Shown one piece after another: positions 58,830 through 64,000 of a stretch of 64,000 nt of DNA. Both the position numbers and the translations under genes were made by a program. The first letter of the stretch is position 1. Each line of letters starts with the position of its first letter. The stretch is from Rhodocyclaceae bacterium (GTDB lineage Bacteria > Pseudomonadota > Gammaproteobacteria > Burkholderiales > Rhodocyclaceae), in NCBI GenBank assembly GCA_013791905.1, contig VMSX01000009.1, positions 62,001 to 126,000 on the forward strand. Direction: 5' to 3'. The notes beneath the pieces are model-generated. The model worked only from the letters and a program-made list of their open reading frames with translations. It searched no databases and was not told the origin of the DNA.

Positions 58830-60025
58830 TCAAGCTTGAACGAACCAACGCTGCCGGAGAGTGCTGCCGCCATACTGGCAAGGTTTTCGGCCCGGCCGGT
58901 ACCCTCGCCAACTGCATCGCGGATGCCACCGATCAGGTCGGCAATGCGCGTGATGTTCTGCTCCACCTGATGCACGCTCGCCTGCTGGCGGTCGGTGGCC
59001 TGGGCGATTTCGTCGATCAGGCGCGTCACCTCGCCAGAGCCGGCGACGATTTCATTGAGTGCCGCGCCGGCCTCGCGCGCCATGTCGACGCCGGCGCTGG
59101 CGGTTTGCGCGCCCTGGCCGATCATGCTGACGGTCTGGTTGATGTTGACGTGGATGGCAGCAATCATCTTGCTGATTTCGCCGGTGGCGGTCGAGGTGCG
59201 TTCGGCCAGTTTGCGCACTTCGTCGGCGACGACCGCAAAGCCGCGCCCCTGTTCACCGGCGCGCGCCGCCTCGATGGCGGCATTCAGCGCCAGCAAATTC
59301 GTCTGGTCGGCGATGTCATGAATGGTGCGGACGATGGTGTCGATCTGCTGGCTTTGGGCGCGCAAGCCCTCGACGGCACCTGCGGCCGCGCCGACATGCT
59401 GGCTGATCTGCTCCATGCCGGTGATCGTGCTTTGGACGATGCGGCCGCCCGCCGCGGCCCGTTCGGCCGCGGTGTGGCCCTGGCTGGCGGTGGTGTTGGC
59501 GCGTCCGGCAATGTCGTCCACCGTCGCGGCCATCGCGCTGACCGCGCTGCGAATGCCATCGGCCTGCTGCGACTGTTCGCGCAACTGCTCGGTAACTCCA
59601 TTGAAGAAAACATGGATGTCGCGCGCGTCGTGGCTGACGCCATCCGACAGACGCCGGGTTTCGCCGATCAGCCCGCGCAGGTTGACGGTCATGGCATTGA
59701 AACTGTCGATGATTTCACCGACGGTGTCGGCGCTCTGCATCTCGCAGCTGTGCGTCAGATCCTTGTTCGATATCTGGTTGGTCACTTCGGCGATGCGGCG
59801 CAGCTTGTTTAGCAGGATGATGTTGAGCAGATAGTAATTGACGACACCGATCGACAGGCCGGCGACCAGGCAGCCGGCGACGAACCACGGCAGCATGCCG
59901 GGCTTCCACTCGACGAAGATGTTGGCATAGAAAGGAAAGATCAGCGCCACGGCGAGGCCGAAGCCAAGATACGAAAGCAGCAGATTGCGCAGGATCGAGG
60001 GGCCGCCGCTACTGTTTGATTTCAT
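58826..60025 (-). CDS. Methyl-accepting chemotaxis protein without periplasmic domain
   Basis: 399 residues. Two membrane segments near residues 12-68 ([20 protein letters not shown] and [20 protein letters not shown]) leave almost no periplasmic loop. A HAMP-like region and the signalling domain follow, with the CheW/CheA-binding hairpin around [24 protein letters not shown]. Without a sensor domain it may respond to membrane state or partner proteins. The C terminus ends SVGSFKLE. The gene leads a minus-strand set with the NodI-type ATPase. Confidence 0.92.
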   Translation of the reverse strand: MKSNSSGGPSILRNLLLSYLGFGLAVALIFPFYANIFVEWKPGMLPWFVAGCLVAGLSIGVVNYYLLNIILLNKLRRIAEVTNQISNKDLTHSCEMQSADTVGEIIDSFNAMTVNLRGLIGETRRLSDGVSHDARDIHVFFNGVTEQLREQSQQADGIRSAVSAMAATVDDIAGRANTTASQGHTAAERAAAGGRIVQSTITGMEQISQHVGAAAGAVEGLRAQSQQIDTIVRTIHDIADQTNLLALNAAIEAARAGEQGRGFAVVADEVRKLAERTSTATGEISKMIAAIHVNINQTVSMIGQGAQTASAGVDMAREAGAALNEIVAGSGEVTRLIDEIAQATDRQQASVHQVEQNITRIADLIGGIRDAVGEGTGRAENLASMAAALSGSVGSFKLE

Positions 60026-60138
60026 GGTTTCCCCGTTACTTTAGTTAAATGATCGGACAAGATACGCACCCTGCCCCGCCTTCGTCAATGTCCCGTGCCG
60101 GGGTAGTATTATGTTTTTCTATGTCCCGGGGTCCTGCC

Positions 60139-62013
60139 ATGTCAAAAAAATCCCACACCTGGCGGTTTTTTCGCGCCGGCGGATTTGATCAGCCGCGCAT
60201 CGACACGCCCGCCGACCTGCTCGCGATCGGCACGCTTGACCAGAAGCTTTGGGTGGCGCTCTCCTGCCCGGTGGCCGGCAGCGAATTCGACCGCCGCACG
60301 CTGGCGCTGATCGACAGCGACAACGATGGACATATCCGCGCCCCCGAGTTGATTGCCGCTGTGCGCTGGGCGGGCGAGCGTCTAAACGATCACGCTGTTC
60401 TTGAGGGCGAGGCCGACGGCGTGCCATTGGCCGCCATCAATGCCGCTGATGAGGAAGGCGCGCTGATTGCCGCCGCCGCGCGCGAAGTGCTGGCCGAAAG
60501 CGGCGGAGAGGCCGTTACGGTAGAGGCGGCCAGTGCCGCGCAGGCGCGCGTTGCCGAAAAAGCCGTGGCCGCCTGGGAAGCTGCCGGTGCTGCTATCCAG
60601 CCGCTGGGCGCGGCTACCGCCAATGCCTATGCAGCGTTGACCGTTGTCGCCGCCAAGGTGGATGACTATTTCACCCGCTGCCAACTGGCGGCCTTCGACG
60701 GCCGCGCCACCGACCTGCTGAACGCTTCCGAAGACGCGCTGAAGGCGCTGGCCGGAACCACCCTGTCGCCGCAAAGCGAAATGATTGCCGCGCTGCCGCT
60801 GGCAAAAGTCAGCGTGACCGAAGGAAATCCCCGTGGGACTGGCGGGACGGCGCTGCCGCTGGGAGAAAATACCAACCCGGCTTGGGCAGCGGCCGTTGCC
60901 GCCTTGCGCGAGCAAGTGGTTATGCCGCTGCTCGGTGCGCGCGACGTGCTCACCGCGGCCGAGTGGCAAACGCTGCAAGACCAGTTTGCCCCCTATGCCG
61001 CGTGGCTGGCGGCCAAGCCCGATGCGGCAGCGATGGGTGACGGCGTGCTGGCGCTCGAACGGTTGGCGCGCTATAGCCGCGACCTCATGCGCCTGGCCAA
61101 CAATTTCGTCGCCTTCAAGGACTTTTACACGCATCAAGGTCCGGCGATGTTCCAGATCGGCACGCTCTATCTGGATGGCCGCGCCTGTGAGTTGACGGTA
61201 GCCGTCAACGACCCGAACAAACATGCCGTGCTCGCTTCGCTGTCGCGCCTTTGTCTGGTCTACTGTGACTGCCAGCGCGGCGCCGAGAAAGTCGGCATTG
61301 CCGCCGCCTTCACTGCGGGCGACAGCGATCAGTTGATGGTCGGCAGAAATGGTGTGTTCTATGACCGGCAGGGCAAAGACTGGGACGCCACGATCACCAA
61401 GATCATCGACCACCCAATCAGCCTGCGGCAGGCGTTCTGGTCACCCTACAAGAAGTTGGCGCGGCTGGTGTCCGAACAGTTGCAGAAGTTTGCTGCCAGC
61501 AAGGCCGGCGCGGTCGATGGCCAACTGGCTGGTGCAGCCGGCGCGGTCGGCAAGCAGGCCGCGGCACCGGCCAAGGCACCCATCACACCGTTCGATGTCG
61601 GCAAGTTCGCCGGCATCTTTGCTGCCATTGGCCTGGCGGTCGGTGCCATCGGCACGGCGCTGGCGGTCATGGTCACCGGCCTGCTCGGCCTCAAGGCGTG
61701 GCAGCTGCCGCTGGTGCTGGCCGGTGTGCTGCTGCTGATCTCCGGCCCGGCCGTGGTGATTGCCTGGTTCAAGCTGCGGGCCCGCAACCTTGGCCCGCTG
61801 CTCGACGCCAACGGCTGGGCGGTGAATGCCCGGGCGCGCATCAACATCCCCTTCGGCACCTCGCTCACTCAACTGGCCGCTCTGCCGAAGGGCGCCGAAA
61901 GCTCGCTCAGCGATCCCTACGCCGAAAAGCAGGCGCCGTGGAAAGCGATCATCATCGGCTTGTTCGTGCTCGCCGGCATTTTGCTGGCGGGAATTTCATT
62001 CATGGCGCATTGA
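60139..62013 (+). CDS. Large protein with EF-hand-like motif and C-terminal membrane segments, function unknown
   Basis: 624 residues from ATG 60139; an in-frame ATG at 60121 is possible. The N terminus (HTWRFFRAGGFDQPRIDTPAD) is followed by a calcium-binding-like loop DSDNDGHIRAPEL near residues 56-68. The middle is helical and Ala-rich, and at least three membrane segments lie near the C terminus (IFAAIGLAVGAIGTALAVMV, LVLAGVLLLISGPAVVIAWF, IIIGLFVLAGILLAGISF). Codons 223-238 are a 48-bp form of the dispersed repeat (KVSVTEGNPRGTGGTA). I do not recognise the family beyond conserved hypothetical proteins. Confidence 0.75.
   Translation: MSKKSHTWRFFRAGGFDQPRIDTPADLLAIGTLDQKLWVALSCPVAGSEFDRRTLALIDSDNDGHIRAPELIAAVRWAGERLNDHAVLEGEADGVPLAAINAADEEGALIAAAAREVLAESGGEAVTVEAASAAQARVAEKAVAAWEAAGAAIQPLGAATANAYAALTVVAAKVDDYFTRCQLAAFDGRATDLLNASEDALKALAGTTLSPQSEMIAALPLAKVSVTEGNPRGTGGTALPLGENTNPAWAAAVAALREQVVMPLLGARDVLTAAEWQTLQDQFAPYAAWLAAKPDAAAMGDGVLALERLARYSRDLMRLANNFVAFKDFYTHQGPAMFQIGTLYLDGRACELTVAVNDPNKHAVLASLSRLCLVYCDCQRGAEKVGIAAAFTAGDSDQLMVGRNGVFYDRQGKDWDATITKIIDHPISLRQAFWSPYKKLARLVSEQLQKFAASKAGAVDGQLAGAAGAVGKQAAAPAKAPITPFDVGKFAGIFAAIGLAVGAIGTALAVMVTGLLGLKAWQLPLVLAGVLLLISGPAVVIAWFKLRARNLGPLLDANGWAVNARARINIPFGTSLTQLAALPKGAESSLSDPYAEKQAPWKAIIIGLFVLAGILLAGISFMAH
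60805..60852 (+). repeat. 24-bp dispersed repeat, copy O (48-bp form), inside the 60139 gene
   Basis: Core positions 1-10, then 24 extra bases starting TGACCGAAGGAAATCCCCG, then the core end CTGGCGGGACGGCG. On a codon boundary, read as KVSVTEGNPRGTGGTA. Confidence 0.88.
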
Positions 62014-62037
62014 TTAAACCAAGGCACTGATACACCA

Positions 62038-62685
62038 ATGGACTACCTAATCCTTCCCGTCACACCCCTTGTTCAAAACTGCACGATTCTCTGGGATCCG
62101 GCTACCCGCCAAGCGGCTGTCGTCGACCCCGGCGGGGATGTCGATGCAATTCTCGATGCCATCAAAGCAAACAATCTCAAGGTTGAAAAATTGCTGCTGA
62201 CGCATGGCCATATCGACCATGTAGGCGGCACGGCGGCACTCGCCGCACGCCTCGGCGCGCCGGCGGCGTGCGTTGAAGGGCCGCAGCGGGAAGATGCTTT
62301 CTGGCTGGAGCAATTGACCGAGCAGTGCCGCATGTTCGGTTTCCCCCCCACGCCGACGCTGACGCCCGACCGCTGGCTGGAAGACGGCGACACGGTGACG
62401 GTTGGCGGCCTCACGCTCGACGTGTTGCACACTCCCGGCCACACTCCCGGCCACATCTGTTTCATTCACAAGCCCTCGAAGCTCGCCATCGTTGGCGACG
62501 TGCTGTTCGCCGGTTCGATCGGCCGCACGGACTTTCCGCTGGGCAATCCCACTGCTCTGATTCGCTCCATTCGCGAAAAACTCTTTCCGCTCGGGGACGA
62601 CTTTGTCTTCATTCCCGGCCATGGTCCCACCTCCACTTTCGGCGAGGAACGGCGCAGCAATCCCTACGCAGGCGATCAGGTCTAA
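62038..62685 (+). CDS. MBL-fold metal hydrolase, glyoxalase II-like (YcbL type)
   Basis: 215 residues. The metal-binding motif is LLTHGHIDHVGG, followed by the later ligands HTPGHTPGH, GDVLFAGSIGRTDF and the C-terminal PGHGPTSTFGEE. The length and single-domain form fit the YcbL group of glyoxalase II-like thioesterases rather than full GloB. It may hydrolyse a glutathione or other thioester. It starts 24 bases after the membrane-protein gene and is probably co-transcribed with it. Confidence 0.9.
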   Translation: MDYLILPVTPLVQNCTILWDPATRQAAVVDPGGDVDAILDAIKANNLKVEKLLLTHGHIDHVGGTAALAARLGAPAACVEGPQREDAFWLEQLTEQCRMFGFPPTPTLTPDRWLEDGDTVTVGGLTLDVLHTPGHTPGHICFIHKPSKLAIVGDVLFAGSIGRTDFPLGNPTALIRSIREKLFPLGDDFVFIPGHGPTSTFGEERRSNPYAGDQV

Positions 62686-62689
62686 ATAA

Positions 62690-62785
62690 ACGCCCGTTCC
62701 AGACGCCCGCTTCCTCCCGGCCTCCCCAGCGCGGGGGAGGTGACCGTGGCTCGCTGCGCTCGTCTGTTACGGGGAGCGTTTGTTT
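62690..62785 (+). repeat. Post-stop intergenic repeat R3, copy c
   Basis: Starts five bases after the MBL gene stop with ACGCCCGTTCC..., contains TCCTCCCGGCCTCCCC, GGTGACCGTGGCTCGCTGCG and ends near TACGGGGAGCG. Together with copies a and b it shows a repeat that begins right behind stop codons in a fixed orientation. Confidence 0.75.
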
Positions 62786-62866
62786 GGGGTTGGGTGAGGA
62801 TTGCGGCTGGGGGAGAAGGGGTACCTTTTAGTGCTTGCATCTTTGTCCGGTATAGAATGATTCGTC

Positions 62867-64000
62867 ATGAAAACACCGAAACTCATTGCCATTGCCGGTG
62901 GTGCCGTGCTGCTGGTTATCGTCGTCTTGATGGGCGTGTTGCTGGCCAGTTTCGATGCCGCGCGTCTCAAGAGCGAACTGACGGCCGCAGTGCAGGAGCA
63001 GACCGGCCGCAAACTGAAGATTGACGGCGATCTGTCACTGAGTTTCTGGCCCAATGTCGGCGTGAAAATCGGCCGCACGACGCTGTCGGAGCGGGATGGT
63101 GACGCCAGTTTCGCCTCACTCAACAGCGCGCGTGTTTCAGTTGCGGTGCTGCCCCTGCTGTCGAAACAGGTGGTGGCCAAAACAGTAGAGATCAGCGGAC
63201 TTGATGTCACTGTGATCAAGCGGCGGGACGGCACCCACAATATCGATGATCTGATGATCGGCAAACCGCCGGGCAAGAAAGTCGGCGTGACCGAAGGACA
63301 TCCCCGTGGGACTGGCGAGACGGCGCAATCCGCCACGCCGCTGGTTGTTGCCATTGCTGGCATTAATATTTCCGACGCTGCGCTGACCTGGCGTGATGAG
63401 CGCTCCGACAGTACCCTGAAGGTGGCCGATCTTGATCTGACCACGGGCAACATTGCGCTGGACACGGGCCGGCGCATGCTAAACGTTGCCGGCTTGACAC
63501 TGATTGCGCAAGGTAATGCCGACGCAGTGGGCAACGCCGAAAGTTTTGTTTTGCGGCTTGACGCCCCAAGCCTGACGCTCTCTCCGGAGCGTTCCGGCGG
63601 GCAGGCCGTGACGCTGACGGTCCGTCTCGATGGGGGCGGGGGCAGGCGCACCGTCAATGCCACACTGGAACTCACCGGCCTCGCGCTGCAAGCCGAGGCG
63701 ATCTCCGCAAATGAGCTAGCCCTCACCTTCGACGCGCATCTCGCCACCACTGCTGTGAAGGCCCGGCTTGCCGCCCCGCTATCAGTCAATCTGGCGAAGC
63801 AGGCTTTCGCCATTGAGAATCTGGCCGGCCAGTTGACCATTGTCCATCCCGATATGCCGATGAAGTCATTGAAGCTGCCACTCACGGGCAGTCTGCATGC
63901 CAATCTTACGAAAGCCACTGCCGCGCTCAGCCTGGACTCCCGGCTCGATGATTCGCCCATCGCCCTGCGGATTGATGCTGCGGATTTGGCACCTTTGTCC
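62867..64000 (+). CDS. AsmA-family protein (5' part)
   Basis: 378 codons are open to the window end with no stop; the gene continues beyond. The N terminus MKTPKLIAIAGGAVLLVIVV is a membrane anchor. The following FDAARLKSELTAAVQEQTGR KLKIDGDLSLSFWPNVGVKI and SLNSARVSVAVLPLLSKQVV are typical of AsmA proteins, periplasmic bridge-like proteins of lipid transport. Codons 138-153 are a 48-bp copy of the dispersed repeat (KVGVTEGHPRGTGETA), set between the end of the AsmA head and ATPLVVAIAGINISDAALTW, a position where related proteins vary. Confidence 0.88.
   Translation, partial: MKTPKLIAIAGGAVLLVIVVLMGVLLASFDAARLKSELTAAVQEQTGRKLKIDGDLSLSFWPNVGVKIGRTTLSERDGDASFASLNSARVSVAVLPLLSKQVVAKTVEISGLDVTVIKRRDGTHNIDDLMIGKPPGKKVGVTEGHPRGTGETAQSATPLVVAIAGINISDAALTWRDERSDSTLKVADLDLTTGNIALDTGRRMLNVAGLTLIAQGNADAVGNAESFVLRLDAPSLTLSPERSGGQAVTLTVRLDGGGGRRTVNATLELTGLALQAEAISANELALTFDAHLATTAVKARLAAPLSVNLAKQAFAIENLAGQLTIVHPDMPMKSLKLPLTGSLHANLTKATAALSLDSRLDDSPIALRIDAADLAPLS
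63278..63325 (+). repeat. 24-bp dispersed repeat, copy P (48-bp form), inside the AsmA gene
   Basis: Same layout as copy O with few differences. On a codon boundary, read as KVGVTEGHPRGTGETA. Confidence 0.88.

Overview
The window is a dense, mostly high-GC chromosomal segment of a Gram-negative bacterium, most likely a betaproteobacterium of the Rhodocyclales/Sterolibacteriaceae type. I infer this from the gene set: an urt urea transporter beside a complete urease operon, the Anbu/ATP-grasp/alpha-E/transglutaminase cluster, RibBA with a degenerate RibA half, NodIJ-type transport, a TssQ-like lipoprotein, and intergenic repeats ending in a CTTGGGGCGGCCC block. I saw no rRNA, tRNA or CRISPR array. 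The genus is not provable from the sequence alone.

Layout. 1-8225: 3' end of urtB, then urtCDE and ureD-A-(small membrane protein)-B-C-E-F-G, all plus strand and tightly packed; urea is imported and hydrolysed. 8235-16226: ribBA, then a two-armed cluster with DUF2126/transglutaminase and Anbu on the minus strand and a circularly permuted ATP-grasp plus alpha-E protein on the plus strand. 16242-20304: ribE, dsbD, cutA, a ClpX-like ATPase without zinc finger, and a DUF3330 protein. 20427-36170: housekeeping and signalling genes (threonine aldolase, Sel1 lipoprotein, GGDEF/EAL protein, SelO, phosphoglucomutase, B12-radical SAM protein, hydrolase, crotonase, FadH-like reductase).

36300-45500 is visibly lower in GC than its surroundings. 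It starts at a truncated gcvH relic followed by three tandem 23-bp repeats resembling an IS21-type end. It carries a sulfotransferase, a TauE/SafE permease, a 32-residue membrane protein and a DASS transporter as one apparent operon behind a near-consensus sigma-54 promoter. A PrpR-type sigma-54 activator, a cytoplasmic binding-protein-like gene and a second TauE/SafE permease follow. It reads as an acquired sulfur or organic-anion module.

45795-64000: bactofilin; a ureG relic; the branched-chain 2-oxoacid dehydrogenase operon (bkdA1-A2-B-lpd); an FHA/PP2C phosphatase/Ser-Thr kinase/TssQ-like lipoprotein group; a lexA relic; NodIJ-type ABC exporter genes around a DHH phosphoesterase; a chemoreceptor; a large membrane protein of unknown function; an MBL-fold hydrolase; and the 5' part of an AsmA-family gene.

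The most unusual signal is a short dispersed repeat with a 24-bp core. I count 16 copies in 64 kb. Nine lie inside coding sequences, always without breaking the frame, in both orientations and in four of six reading frames. Two longer forms carry extra internal sequence of 21 or 24 bases, both multiples of three. Other repeat classes sit between genes: one supplies the Shine-Dalgarno sequence of the next gene, another begins right after stop codons. A VIPAQAG-type palindrome is translated inside one coiled-coil gene.
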